Assembly (NCBI RefSeq): GCF_052050035.1
Contig: NZ_CP189882.1
Span: 1,550,001-1,614,000, forward strand
Direction of reading: 5' to 3'
Source: Symbiopectobacterium purcellii_A
Lineage (GTDB): Bacteria; Pseudomonadota; Gammaproteobacteria; Enterobacterales; Enterobacteriaceae
DNA: 64,000 nt
Shown here in pieces: positions 8,694 through 17,722 of this stretch (positions within the stretch are counted from its first letter, which is position 1; each line of letters starts with the position of its first letter). The notes below the pieces were generated by a model. That model did not search any database and was not told the DNA's origin. It saw nothing but the letters and a program-made list of their open reading frames with translations. A program made the translations under genes and the position numbers.

Positions 8694-10508
8694 CTATTCG
8701 TACTCATCCCAGTCATCCAGACGACGGCGTTCGTGCTGCATTTCGCGTTGGAAAATGTCTTCCAGCTCCCGTCGAGCCTCCTTGACGCGCGAAACCTGCG
8801 CCACATCGGCATCGCCCTGACGTATCGGCATCAATTCACGCAGCATACGCATATCCAAACGCCGAAAATGTTGCTGTGCCCGGTAAGCCTGATGAGGATG
8901 CATCCCCACCGACGTCAACGTTTTACGCCCCAACTCCAGCGCACTCGAAAAGGTTTCACGCGCGAAATGTTTGACCCCAGACTGCAATAACTCATGGGCT
9001 TCAACGCGTCCGCGTGCCCGCGCCAGAATTTCCAGATTGGGAAAATGCTTTTGGCACAGATGCACAATGGCCATGGTGTCTTCCGGATCATTGCAGGTAA
9101 CCAGAATCGCGCGCGCCTGTTCAGCACCAGCCGCGCGCAGCAGTTCCAGTTCAGTGGCATCACCGTAGTATACTTTGTAACCATAGCTGCGCATCAAACT
9201 GACGGCGCTGATATCACGTTCCAGTACCGTGATGCGCATTTTGTTTGCCATCAGCAAACGCCCGATCACCTGCCCAAAACGTCCAAACCCGACAATAATC
9301 ACCTGCGGCTCATCATCTTGCACATAGGGTTTTTCGTCATGTTCTTCCGTGGCGTTATAACGGTGCGCCAGAATGCGGTCTATCCCCTGCATCAACAGCG
9401 GTGTGGTCATCATGGAGAGGGTTACCGTGACCAGCAGCAACGGGAGCTGTTCGCCCTGTAGCACCTTGTGCGCCGCTGCCGCAGAAAACAGCACAAAGGC
9501 AAACTCCCCGCCCTGGCTGAGCACCCCGGCAAACTGAAGCCGTTCAGAGCGCCGCATCCGGTTTACACGCGCCAATACGTACAGCACAACCCCCTTCACC
9601 GTGACCAGAAGGAAGACCCCCAGCAACACTTCGTCGATGTGGGTAAACAGCACGCCCAGATCGAGCGCCATGCCGACGGAGATAAAAAACAGCCCGAGCA
9701 GCAGCCCTTTAAAAGGCTCGATGGAAATTTCCAGTTCGTGGCGATACTCACTCTCCGCCAGCAACACGCCTGCGATAAAGGTGCCCAGTGCCATGGAGAA
9801 ACCCAGCGCATCCATAAAGACCGCAGAGCCAAGCACCAACAGCAGCGCCGCCGCGGTAAATACCTCACGCACGCCGGAAGCGGCGATAAAGCGGAACAGC
9901 GGGCGCACCAGATAGCGTCCACCGATCAACATACCGATAAAGGCAGCGACCTTAATGGCAACGTCTTTCCAGTCGGTCACTTCGCCCTGCACACCGGCCA
10001 ACACCGGCACCAGCGCCAAAGCCGGGATAACTGCCAAGTCCTGAAACAGCAGCACCGCGAAACCCAACTGACCGGATTCGCTGCGGTTCATTCCCTTCTC
10101 GCGCATCAGTTGCAGCGCCATCGCGGTGGAAGACATCGCCAACCCAACGCCACCAATCAGCGCCGACTGCCAGGAAAAGCCGGTCAGGTAGAGCAAGCCG
10201 CCAAGTACCGCAGCACTCAGCCCAACCTGCGCGGCACCAATCCCGAAGATGGAGCGCCGCAGTGTCCATAACTTTTGCGGATTCAGCTCCAGCCCGATGA
10301 TAAACATCAGGAACACCACGCCAAGCTCGGAGAAATGCAGGATAGCGTCAACATCGCGGATAAAGCCCAGCCCCCAAGGACCGATGGCGATACCCGCAAT
10401 CAAATACCCCAATACCGCACCAATACCCAACCGACTGGCAATGGGCACCATCAACACCGCGACAAATAAAAATAGAATACCCGCACTCAACAGGGGGGAA
10501 CTCTCCAT
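8694..10508 (-). CDS. kefB: Glutathione-regulated K+/H+ antiporter KefB
   Basis: KefB is an inner-membrane K+ efflux system held shut by glutathione and opened by glutathione adducts, acidifying the cytoplasm against electrophile damage. Residues 1-380 or so form the CPA2 exchanger with about 12 helices (SRLGIGAVLGYLIAGIAIGP, FLMFIIGLELNP, LLFQDLAVIPALALVP, LSQGGEFAFVLF). A cytoplasmic RCK_N nucleotide-binding domain follows near residue 410 (VGFGRFGQVIGRLL). I chose the ATG at 10508 (MESSPLL) as in E. coli; a GTG one codon earlier is possible. The start overlaps the kefG stop as TGATG, so the two are translationally coupled. Confidence 0.96.
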   Translation of the reverse strand: MESSPLLSAGILFLFVAVLMVPIASRLGIGAVLGYLIAGIAIGPWGLGFIRDVDAILHFSELGVVFLMFIIGLELNPQKLWTLRRSIFGIGAAQVGLSAAVLGGLLYLTGFSWQSALIGGVGLAMSSTAMALQLMREKGMNRSESGQLGFAVLLFQDLAVIPALALVPVLAGVQGEVTDWKDVAIKVAAFIGMLIGGRYLVRPLFRFIAASGVREVFTAAALLLVLGSAVFMDALGFSMALGTFIAGVLLAESEYRHELEISIEPFKGLLLGLFFISVGMALDLGVLFTHIDEVLLGVFLLVTVKGVVLYVLARVNRMRRSERLQFAGVLSQGGEFAFVLFSAAAAHKVLQGEQLPLLLVTVTLSMMTTPLLMQGIDRILAHRYNATEEHDEKPYVQDDEPQVIIVGFGRFGQVIGRLLMANKMRITVLERDISAVSLMRSYGYKVYYGDATELELLRAAGAEQARAILVTCNDPEDTMAIVHLCQKHFPNLEILARARGRVEAHELLQSGVKHFARETFSSALELGRKTLTSVGMHPHQAYRAQQHFRRLDMRMLRELMPIRQGDADVAQVSRVKEARRELEDIFQREMQHERRRLDDWDEYE

Positions 10509-11065
10509 CACTCACCCTCCATTTTGGGTAACGGGGACGCCAGCCACTCGCTATACGCTTCAGCATAGCTTGCCAGCACATCGGCGGGCAGTCTGCGCGC
10601 CCAATAGACCATCAGCGACGGTAGCCAATGCATACGACACATGGCCGCCGTCATTTCAAACGGACGCAGCACGTCTTCCATGGTGTAACGGTTATTGCCT
10701 TCCAGGTGATAGCTCTCTTCCGGCTCACCCGTGGTGATCACCGAACGCCAATATTTACCTGCCAGCGCATTACCGCCAATGCCATTAGCAAACCCGCGTG
10801 ATAGCACGCGATCAAACCACTCCTTTAGCAGCGCCGGACAGCTATAGGTATAGAGTGGATGCTGAAACACAATCACCTGATGTTCGCGCAGCAACTGTTG
10901 CTCGTAGTGAATATCAAGAAAAAAGTCCGGATAGTGAGCGTACAGATCGTGTACGGTAACATGGGCTAACTGGTGCGCCGGTTGCAGCAAAATCCGGTTC
11001 GCGACTGAGTCTTGCGATTCCGGATGGGCATACAGCAGCAAAATCTTAGGTGGCTGCGACATCAT
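10508..11065 (-). CDS. kefG: KefB ancillary flavoprotein KefG
   Basis: A soluble NAD(P)H:quinone-oxidoreductase-like flavoprotein that binds KefB and is needed for its full activity. I start at MMSQPPKILLLYAHPESQDS because the known protein begins there; the frame is open seven codons further. The flavodoxin-like fold shows LLLYAHPESQDSVANR near the N-terminus, VFQHPLYTYSCPALLKEWFD near the middle and ITTGEPEESY. The length of 185 residues is normal. It is divergent from yheS across a 130-bp gap that should hold both promoters. Confidence 0.94.
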   Translation of the reverse strand: MMSQPPKILLLYAHPESQDSVANRILLQPAHQLAHVTVHDLYAHYPDFFLDIHYEQQLLREHQVIVFQHPLYTYSCPALLKEWFDRVLSRGFANGIGGNALAGKYWRSVITTGEPEESYHLEGNNRYTMEDVLRPFEMTAAMCRMHWLPSLMVYWARRLPADVLASYAEAYSEWLASPLPKMEGE

Positions 11066-11195
11066 TCCCCTCCAAAGCGTCGTCATGAGCGCGGTTTTCC
11101 GCTACCATGCTGCGCGATAACGATACGACAAACAGGACGTTCGCGGTCCCGAGATAACCGTGATAATTTAACATACTCTGAAGATGTGACGCTTT

Positions 11196-13103
11196 ATGAT
11201 TGTTTTCTCCGCTTTGCAAATTCGGCGCGGCGTGCGCGTCTTGCTTGATAACGCCAGTGCCACCATCAATCCAGGCCAAAAGGTCGGGTTAGTCGGTAAA
11301 AACGGCTGCGGCAAATCCACGCTACTCTCGTTGTTAAAAGGCGAGATAAGTGCCGATTGCGGCAGCGCCATGTTTCCGAATAACTGGGCATTGGCCTGGG
11401 TCAATCAGGAAACGCCCGCGCTGGATGTGCCTGCCATTGACTATGTTATTGACGGCGATCGTGAATTTCGCCAGTTAGAAGCTGAACTTCAGCACGCCAA
11501 CGACATTAACGATGGTAATGCCATCGCCCGTGCACACGGCAAACTGGATGCGATTCAAGCCTGGAGCATTTCTGCGCGTGCCGCCAGCTTGCTCGATGGC
11601 CTTGGCTTTACCCAGACCCAATTACAGCAGCCAGTACGTGATTTTTCCGGCGGATGGCGCATGCGCCTTAACTTGGCCCAAGCGCTGATTTGCCGCTCCG
11701 ATCTGCTGCTGCTCGACGAACCGACCAACCACCTCGATCTGGACGCGGTGATCTGGCTGGAGAAATGGCTGAAAAGCTATCCGGGCACGCTAGTGCTGAT
11801 CTCCCACGATCGCGACTTCCTCGATCCCATCGTCAACAAGATCCTGCACATTGAGCAAGAGACGCTGTTCGAATACACCGGTAACTACTCCTCGTTCGAA
11901 CGTCAGCGCGCTACACGTTTAGCACAACAGCAGGCATTGTATGAACACCAGCAAGAGCGCGTGGCGCACTTGCAACACTATATCGACCGCTTCCGTGCAC
12001 AGGCCACCAAAGCCAAGCAGGCGCAAAGCCGGATTAAAATGCTTGAACGCATGGAGCTTATCGCCCCGGCACACGTCGACAATCCGTTCCGCTTCAGTTT
12101 CCGCGCGCCAGAATCGCTGCCGAATCCGCTGCTGCGCATGGAAAAGGTGAGCGCAGGCTACGGTGACAAACTGATTCTTGAATCCATCAATCTCAACCTG
12201 GTTCCTGGTTCACGCATTGGCCTGCTTGGGCACAACGGTGCCGGTAAATCGACACTGATCAAGCTGTTAGCGGGTGAATTGGCCCCGTTGCACGGCGAAA
12301 TCGGGCTGGCGAAGGGCGTAAAACTTGGCTATTTTGCCCAGCATCAGCTTGAGTTTCTGCGTGCGGATGAATCTCCGTTGCAACACCTCGTCCGTTTGGC
12401 AGAACGGGAAACCGAGCAGCAGCTGCGCGATTATCTCGGCGGCTTCGGTTTTCAAGGCGATAAAGTGACGGAAGTGACCGAGCGTTTCTCGGGTGGCGAA
12501 AAAGCCCGCCTGGTGCTGGCACTGGTCGTGTGGCAACGCCCTAACCTGCTGCTGCTCGATGAACCGACCAACCACCTCGATTTGGACATGCGCCAGGCAC
12601 TGACAGAAGCGTTGATCGATTTCGAAGGCGCGCTGGTGGTGGTCTCCCACGATCGACACCTGATCCGATCCACCACGGACGATCTCTATCTGGTGCACGA
12701 TCGCAAAGTGGAGCCGTTTGATGGCGATCTGGAGGATTACCAGCAATGGCTGACGGACGTGCAGCGGCAAAACAGCGCCGCTGAATCCATCGATAAGACC
12801 ACATCAACCAACAACGCACAGGCGCGCAAGGACCAAAAGCGGCGCGAAGCAGAGTTGCGCACCCAAACCCAGCCGTTGCGTAAAAAGATTGCTCAGTATG
12901 AGCAGCAGATGGAGAAACTCGCCGAGGCGTTGGCAAAAGTCGAAGCGCGTTTATCGGACAGCGAACTGTACGACCAAAGCCGCAAAGCTGAACTGACGGA
13001 ATGTCTGCAACAACAGGCCAAACTCAAAGGCGAACAGGAAGCGGCAGAAATGGCCTGGCTGGACGCACAAGAGCAGTTAGAACAGATGCTTAATGAGGGG
13101 TAG
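11196..13103 (+). CDS. yheS: ABC-F family ATPase YheS
   Basis: YheS is a cytoplasmic ABC-F protein with two ATPase cassettes and no membrane domain; members bind ribosomes and influence translation. The 635 residues contain Walker A GLVGKNGCGKSTLL (about 31-44), signature DFSGGWRMRLN and Walker B LLLLDEPTNHLD. The linker follows, then the second set GLLGHNGAGKSTLI, RFSGGEKARLV and LLLLDEPTNHLD. A charged coiled-coil C-terminus ends it. Both cassettes look competent and the length fits E. coli YheS (637). Confidence 0.95.
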   Translation: MIVFSALQIRRGVRVLLDNASATINPGQKVGLVGKNGCGKSTLLSLLKGEISADCGSAMFPNNWALAWVNQETPALDVPAIDYVIDGDREFRQLEAELQHANDINDGNAIARAHGKLDAIQAWSISARAASLLDGLGFTQTQLQQPVRDFSGGWRMRLNLAQALICRSDLLLLDEPTNHLDLDAVIWLEKWLKSYPGTLVLISHDRDFLDPIVNKILHIEQETLFEYTGNYSSFERQRATRLAQQQALYEHQQERVAHLQHYIDRFRAQATKAKQAQSRIKMLERMELIAPAHVDNPFRFSFRAPESLPNPLLRMEKVSAGYGDKLILESINLNLVPGSRIGLLGHNGAGKSTLIKLLAGELAPLHGEIGLAKGVKLGYFAQHQLEFLRADESPLQHLVRLAERETEQQLRDYLGGFGFQGDKVTEVTERFSGGEKARLVLALVVWQRPNLLLLDEPTNHLDLDMRQALTEALIDFEGALVVVSHDRHLIRSTTDDLYLVHDRKVEPFDGDLEDYQQWLTDVQRQNSAAESIDKTTSTNNAQARKDQKRREAELRTQTQPLRKKIAQYEQQMEKLAEALAKVEARLSDSELYDQSRKAELTECLQQQAKLKGEQEAAEMAWLDAQEQLEQMLNEG

Positions 13104-13468
13104 TTCAGGTTCCCTGAAAGGGGATATCGGTTAACACAGTGCATCTTTCGTGCGCGTTAACAGGCTCTGGTTTCTGCTACCCCTGTAGCAGCGCCCGATA
13201 CGAGGCGCATAATCGCCGTCGCCTCGTGGCTCCAGCCTTTTCGCGAGGAATCACGCCGCTACACGGTCCCCTCGGCGTTCGTGTCCGAATCTCGGGCCAC
13301 CAGCGACGCGCTCCCGGCGCGGCGCTGCTTTTCGCGGCATCCAGGCCGCTCACCCGGGGGACACGCCCACCCCAGCGCGATTCTGAACGCGATTAATGGC
13401 AAAAACCAACAGGCTAAAATCAGGCCATCATCAGTGCCAGATCAGCAGTACACAGGCCGCGGTAAGCG
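13104..13468. other. Gene-free GC-rich stretch after yheS
   Basis: These 365 bp lie between yheS and the IS30-a end. The part from about 13160 to 13390 is very GC-rich with many short GGCCGC/GCGGC-type palindromes. I find no reading frame with recognisable similarity and no tRNA or clear terminator. It may be a dispersed intergenic repeat or the remnant of a removed gene. Confidence 0.4.
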
Positions 13469-13603
13469 GCCCCATTCCCAGTCGAAATGCAACAAAGTGA
13501 CCCACTGGCCAGACCCGGATAAAATCACCGTTCTGGCCCCCCCCATGTCAGGGTAGTTGTCGCCTCTGAGTGAAAAAAATCTAGGGGGCTGGAGAAGCTG
13601 TTC

Positions 13604-14086
13604 ATGGGAAGCTATTCGCCAGAACGTAAAGCGGCTGTGATCGCCAGAATGTTGCCGCCGCATAGTCAGTCTATTTACCAGATATCCCGCCTGGAAGGCA
13701 TTCCCGCCAATACGCTTTATGGCTGGCGGTCTCAGGCTGGAATTCCGACTCAGTCGGCAGCCAGTGAGAGTAAACTCCACCTGGAGTGGTCTCAGGATGC
13801 GCGCTTCGCCGTTATCGTTGAAACCGCGCCGCTTTCTGCTCATGCTGTGGCTGAATACTGTCGCCGTAAAGGCCTCTATCCTGAACAGATTCAGCAGTGG
13901 AAGGACGAGTTTATGCAGCCAGGTCAGCGTGCAGAAAGAGCCTTAATAAAGAAACAACAAAAAGAAATTCAGCAGCTTAATCGTGAAATAGCCCGCAAGG
14001 ACAAAGCCCTCGCCGAAGCGGCGGCACTGCTCATTCTGGAAAAAAAGCTCAAGGCGTTCTTCGACGAAGAACGCGAGGTCGAATGA
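13604..14086 (+). CDS. IS3-b transposase OrfA
   Basis: 160 residues with two helix-turn-helix-like segments (YQISRLEGIPANTLYGWRSQ and AVAEYCRRKGLYPEQIQQW) and a C-terminal coiled coil (LIKKQQKEIQQLNREIARKD). This is the layout of the DNA-binding subunit of larger IS3-family elements. Its end overlaps orfB by 4 bp (ATGA), suggesting translational coupling. The frame is intact. Confidence 0.8.
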   Translation: MGSYSPERKAAVIARMLPPHSQSIYQISRLEGIPANTLYGWRSQAGIPTQSAASESKLHLEWSQDARFAVIVETAPLSAHAVAEYCRRKGLYPEQIQQWKDEFMQPGQRAERALIKKQQKEIQQLNREIARKDKALAEAAALLILEKKLKAFFDEEREVE

Positions 14087-14549
14087 CGCGCACAGCCGAC
14101 AGGTTACGGCTGATGAAGATGCTGGAGGAGGCTGCCACTGCCGGCGTCCGGCAAAGCGATGCCTGCAGGTCTGTAGGTATTAGCGAGCGGACGTTCCAGC
14201 GCTGGCGGCTAAGTCCTGACGACCGGCGACCGACGGCATCACGGCCGATGCCGAAAAACAGGCTCAGTGCTGAAGCGGAACAGCAGGTGCTGGCCATCTG
14301 CCATGAGCCACGATTCGCCAGTCTGTCGCCGGCGCAAATCGTACCGGCACTAGCCGATGAGGGGCGTTACGTTGCCAGTGAATCGACGTTTTACCGGGTG
14401 TTGCGCCGTGCCGGAGAGGTCAGTCATCGCGGGCGTCAGCAGGCCCCGCAAAGTAAGCCGCTGTCGACATGGAAGGCGATCGCGCCGAACCAGGTGTGGT
14501 CGTGGGACATCACCTGGCTGAAGTCGCTGACGGCGGGTCACTGGTTCTA

Positions 14550-14641
14550 TAGCCAAGCGACATTATTTTGATAACAGCCAGCTATGCTTCTTTGCCGCAT
14601 ATCAGGGCATAGGATGTAATCATTTTTAAGTCGGTTGGCTA
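14550..14641 (+). mobile_element. MITE-A copy 3
   Basis: 92 bp flanked by TA at 14548-14549 and 14642-14643, inside IS3-b orfB. The uninterrupted site is visible in the second IS3-b copy near 34239. Confidence 0.93.
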
Positions 14642-15117
14642 TACCTGTATCTCATAGAAGATGTGTTCAGTCGCAAAATAGTGGGTTATGAGGTGTACCC
14701 GGTCGAAAGCGGCGAGTATGCAGCAGAACTGCTGAAGCGAACGGTTCTGAGCGAGCGCTGCTGGCAGGAGCCGCTGGTACTGCATGCGGATAACGGTGCA
14801 CCGATGAAGTCACAGGTGCTGCAGGTGAAGCTTGCGGAGCTGAAGATAACCCCGTCACACAGTCGGCCGCGGGTAAGCAACGACAACGCCCACGTGGAAT
14901 CGCTGTTCAGGATGCTGAAATACGTGCCTGCATGGTCTGAAAAAGGCTTTGCAACGCTGGAAGATGCGCGAGCCTGGGTGGAAACCTTCGTCGGCTGGTA
15001 CAACGAGGAACATCGCCATAGCGGTATCCGGTATGTCACGCCGGGCCAGCGGCACAGAGGCGAAGACAGCCAGTTGCTGGTATAGCTAAACGACTTAATT
15101 TTGATTACATTATTTAA

Positions 15118-15483
15118 ATGAGCTATTCAATTGATTTTAGACGTAAAGTGATATCTACACGGAAAAACGAAGGGTTGAGTATCCGAGAAACAGCGAAGCA
15201 ATTTCGGATTGGCCCTGCCTCTGTATCGCGTTGGATTAATCAAATAGAGTCAAAAGCATCGACCACGCGTCAGCGAAAGATCGATAAATCCGAGTTGATA
15301 AAAGATGTTGAACAATATCCAGATGCTTACCAAAAAGAACGTGCAGAGCGTTTTGGCGTTTGTCAGAAGGCCATTTGGCAAGCGCTTAAAAAGCTGGGAT
15401 TGACCTATAAAAAAAACTCTACGTCATCCGAAAGCCGACGAAAACGCCCGGCAGGGATTTCAACAAAAAAAACAACAGTATGA
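15118..15483 (+). CDS. IS630-a transposase, frame 1 (DNA-binding part)
   Basis: 121 residues. The first 95 form a helix-turn-helix region (LSIRETAKQFRIGPASVSRW and RFGVCQKAIWQALKKLGLTY). After LTYKK the frame becomes nonsense and stops, whereas the +1 frame carries on as TLRHPKADENARQGF. The switch lies at a run of eight As (15409-15416). A +1/-2 ribosomal shift or slippage of RNA polymerase on A8 would make the full protein. Confidence 0.85.
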   Translation: MSYSIDFRRKVISTRKNEGLSIRETAKQFRIGPASVSRWINQIESKASTTRQRKIDKSELIKDVEQYPDAYQKERAERFGVCQKAIWQALKKLGLTYKKNSTSSESRRKRPAGISTKKTTV

Positions 15484-15940
15484 AAAAGAAGGTAAACCTA
15501 TTGTTTTTATTGATGAAAGTGGTTTTTCACACGATGCCCCACGGACTCACGGCTATTCCCCAAAAGGTCAACGGTGTTTTGGCCTGAAGAACTGGGGAGC
15601 TAGGGGAAGAACAAATGTTATCGGCGCTTTATTAGGCACAACGCTGTTTGCTATCGGATTATTTGATATCAATATTAACAGCGATGTTTTCTATGCCTGG
15701 GTCACACAAGTCCTTATCCCAGTACTCCCTAAAAACAGTGTAATCATGATGGACAATGCCACTTTTCACAAAAAACATAATATTCAACAAGTCATCATCG
15801 ATGCAGGGTATATGGTGGAGTATTTGCCTACATATTCGCCAGATCTTAACCCAATTGAGCATAAATGGGCACAAGCAAAAAGCAAAAAAAGAGAGATGGG
15901 TTGCGATACAGAGAGTTTGTTCTCAGTCCATATGGTGTAA
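15416..15940 (+). CDS. IS630-a transposase, frame 2 (DDE catalytic part)
   Basis: The +1 frame after the A8 run has no obvious start of its own. It holds the whole catalytic core: FIDESGFSHDAPRTHGYSPK (first Asp), MMDNATFHKK (second Asp) and LPTYSPDLNPIEHKWAQAK (final Glu). It ends at a TAA 22 bp before the right terminus. Fusion with frame 1 would give about 273 residues. All four copies in the window share the two-frame layout. Confidence 0.85.
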   Translation, partial: TLRHPKADENARQGFQQKKQQYEKEGKPIVFIDESGFSHDAPRTHGYSPKGQRCFGLKNWGARGRTNVIGALLGTTLFAIGLFDININSDVFYAWVTQVLIPVLPKNSVIMMDNATFHKKHNIQQVIIDAGYMVEYLPTYSPDLNPIEHKWAQAKSKKREMGCDTESLFSVHMV

Positions 15941-16147
15941 TCAAAATTAAGTCGCTTGGCTATAAAGCGAAAATCGGTGTATGAGGCAGCAAAAATGCAG
16001 AACCCGCATCGTTGGTCAGGGCCAACAAGAAACTGGGAGCGGCAGGACGAAGTGTGGCTAAATCCGGAACGGGAAAAACAGGCCGTATGAATCAACTGGG
16101 GCGACAACTACCTTGACACGCACCGGCCCTACTGGAGATCCCGTTGC

Positions 16148-16539
16148 ATGCAGGGAAAACATCTGACTCACAAAGAGCGGTTCTACATCGAAAAACGGCG
16201 TGGTGATGGGGTTAACCAGGCCACCATCGCCCGGGAACTGGAGCTTCCTCGTTCTACCATCAGCAGGGAACTCAGACGCAATACCGACGCCGCTTTCAAC
16301 GGGGTCTATTCCTGCAGAAGGGCCGAAACGTTGGCCAGAGGGCGGCGGCAGAAAACACGGCCGGACAGCGTGATTAACCAGCTTGAACCGCACATTCAGG
16401 ACTTTATCAGAACGGCGCTGTCTACCCACACCTCATCTGAGGCCATCAGTGTGCGCCTGGTCCTGGAATTTGGCCTGTCCGTCAGCAAGAACTCGCTCTA
16501 TCGCTATATCCAGCAGGAGCGCCGGGCCGGCGGTGAGCT
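16148..16539 (+). pseudogene. IS30-a transposase, N-terminal fragment
   Basis: MQGKHLTHKERFYIEKRRGD through LYRYIQQERRAGGEL matches the first 130 residues of the complete IS30-a transposase at 20656-21630. It is then cut by IS5-a. Only the DNA-binding region survives. Confidence 0.88.
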
Positions 16540-17576
16540 AAGCGTGTTGCTTAATAGTGAAATAAGGGTGTTTCGGTGATTGAAGTAAATTTTACGCTGT
16601 TCTGAGATGGAAATTCCAAAGACCGGCGCTAAGGAGTAAGAAGGTAACATCAATAAAGGGTCTACGATTCCGTAAAATTTGGGTCATGCAACCGAGGCGC
16701 TTGATACCCGCGATGGCGTGTTCAACTGTAATACGGATGCCCGAGATTATTTTATTTTCTTGTTTTTGTTCAGGCGATAAAGGTCTTTTTCGAGTTCCTT
16801 TTTTTGGGGTTTGTGTATTAGGATGCTGTTTATCTATACCTTGAAAACCGGTATCTGCCCAGATGGTTACCTCAGGAGGAATATGGCGAATTATATCGAC
16901 TTTATCGAGTAAGCGTTTATCGTGACGGCGCCCATTTTTGCTCATGGGGATAAATCCAATTTGCCTTGTTTCGTCAGTAATAATAAGCCCTTTTCGAGTG
17001 GTCTGTCTTTTCTTTCCCGAATACATTTTTTTTCGCCGACGCAGATTCTTAGGCTTTTGGACAGGTCGCTCTGTCCCATCAATAAAGACGTCTTTAACTC
17101 CAGGAAAGGCGCGAAAAAATTCCTCAGCAGAGCGAATTTGACGAGCGGGCAAAACACATTCTCGCCCCAAGGTCATCTCTAAAACCGGCAATAATATTTT
17201 TACCCAGCGACATACCCGTGTTCTATCTAAACCAAAAAGAAGTCCTTGCAAATCATAGGTCGGATAACATTTTAAATACAATAAAATAAAAAGCAGTTTA
17301 TCTAATGGGGTTGGGATAAATCCTTTCTGCCCTGCACCCATCTGTCGCTCGTGATCTTTTCGATTCTTTTTCCGATAAATCAAATAACAAGCTGAAAATT
17401 CAGCGGCTAAATTTTTCAATTCTTCGACTGATAATCCAATGATTGCTTTACATAAACGATTATCTCGTAACAACCGCTCTTTGTTGATCATTTCAAACCT
17501 TTATTCTCTAAGTTAAACCTCTTTTTATTCTCAATAGCCTGACAAAAAATGCAAGTCTCTATTCAGCAACTAGTTT
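16540..17576 (-). mobile_element. IS5-a copy 5 (full length, no target repeat)
   Basis: A complete 1037-bp IS5-a. The flanking triplets differ (GCT on the left, CTT on the right): the left neighbour is IS30-a and the right neighbour the yheT upstream region. It has therefore taken part in a deletion or recombination after insertion. Confidence 0.9.
16592..17491 (-). CDS. IS5-a transposase
   Basis: An intact 299-residue frame, MINKERLLRDNRLCKAIIGL to GLWNFHLRTA. It has an N-terminal helix-turn-helix domain of the DDE_Tnp_4 type (about 50-100), then FIDGTERPVQKPKNLRRRKK, RHDKRLLDK, IWADTGFQGID and ITVEHAIAGIKR. It differs from the copy at 51953 by a few substitutions. It is probably functional. 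Confidence 0.92.
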   Translation of the reverse strand: MINKERLLRDNRLCKAIIGLSVEELKNLAAEFSACYLIYRKKNRKDHERQMGAGQKGFIPTPLDKLLFILLYLKCYPTYDLQGLLFGLDRTRVCRWVKILLPVLEMTLGRECVLPARQIRSAEEFFRAFPGVKDVFIDGTERPVQKPKNLRRRKKMYSGKKRQTTRKGLIITDETRQIGFIPMSKNGRRHDKRLLDKVDIIRHIPPEVTIWADTGFQGIDKQHPNTQTPKKGTRKRPLSPEQKQENKIISGIRITVEHAIAGIKRLGCMTQILRNRRPFIDVTFLLLSAGLWNFHLRTA

Positions 17577-17722
17577 CTTGTCCCCACCGTTACGGTATGA
17601 TTTATTGACCTGACTGAGCGTTAGCCCGTCTGTTACACCGCAATGCTCGCTGAGCGGCGCAAGCAGGTTAGCGCAGTGTGATCAATATCGCACAATTATT
17701 TCCCGAGGTCGTTTCGATTCCC

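Larger units (their letters stand above)
15083..15962 (+). mobile_element. IS630-a copy 1
   Basis: An 880-bp IS630/Tc1-mariner element, TAGCTAAACGACTTAATTTT to, in inverse, TAGCCAAGCGACTTAATTTT. TA is duplicated at 15081-15082 and 15963-15964, and the same site is empty in the IS3-b copy near 34675. It carries one transposase gene in two overlapping frames. Confidence 0.94.
14083..16090 (+). pseudogene. IS3-b transposase OrfB, broken by MITE-A and IS630-a
   Basis: The rve-type DDE transposase reads APNQVWSWDITWLKSLTAGH, then MITE-A, then LYLIEDVFSRKIVGYEVYP, LHADNGAPMKSQ and NDNAHVESLFRMLKY. IS630-a follows, and the frame resumes KRKSVYEAAKMQNPHRWSGP to a TGA at 16088-16090. Both insertions are at TA dinucleotides and the frame is continuous once they are removed. 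The protein cannot be made from this copy. Confidence 0.88.
13540..16124 (+). mobile_element. IS3-b copy 1, carrying MITE-A and IS630-a
   Basis: An IS3-family element with inner ends ATGTCAGGGTAGTTGTCGCC and, in inverse, GTGTCAAGGTAGTTGTCGCC. It is inserted in IS30-a with a 5-bp GGCCC duplication. Guests are MITE-A at 14550-14641 and IS630-a at 15083-15962; removing them leaves about 1.6 kb. Confidence 0.88.
13469..16539 (+). mobile_element. IS30-a copy 1, split by IS3-b and cut by IS5-a
   Basis: The left end GCCCCATTCCCAGTCGAAAT lies at 13469. IS3-b is inserted after a GGCCC repeat (13535-13539, again at 16125-16129), and the element then continues to 16539, where IS5-a begins. The right half of IS30-a is missing. 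The complete copy at 20567-21669 shows what is lost. Confidence 0.85.

Noticed and set aside
9468..10271. 267-codon plus-strand frame opposite kefB
   Set aside because: Antisense shadow; low-complexity Gln/His/Arg composition and full overlap with a conserved gene.
15659..15874. 71-codon frame opposite IS630-a, repeated in each copy
   Set aside because: Antisense to the catalytic frame with no similarity to anything known.
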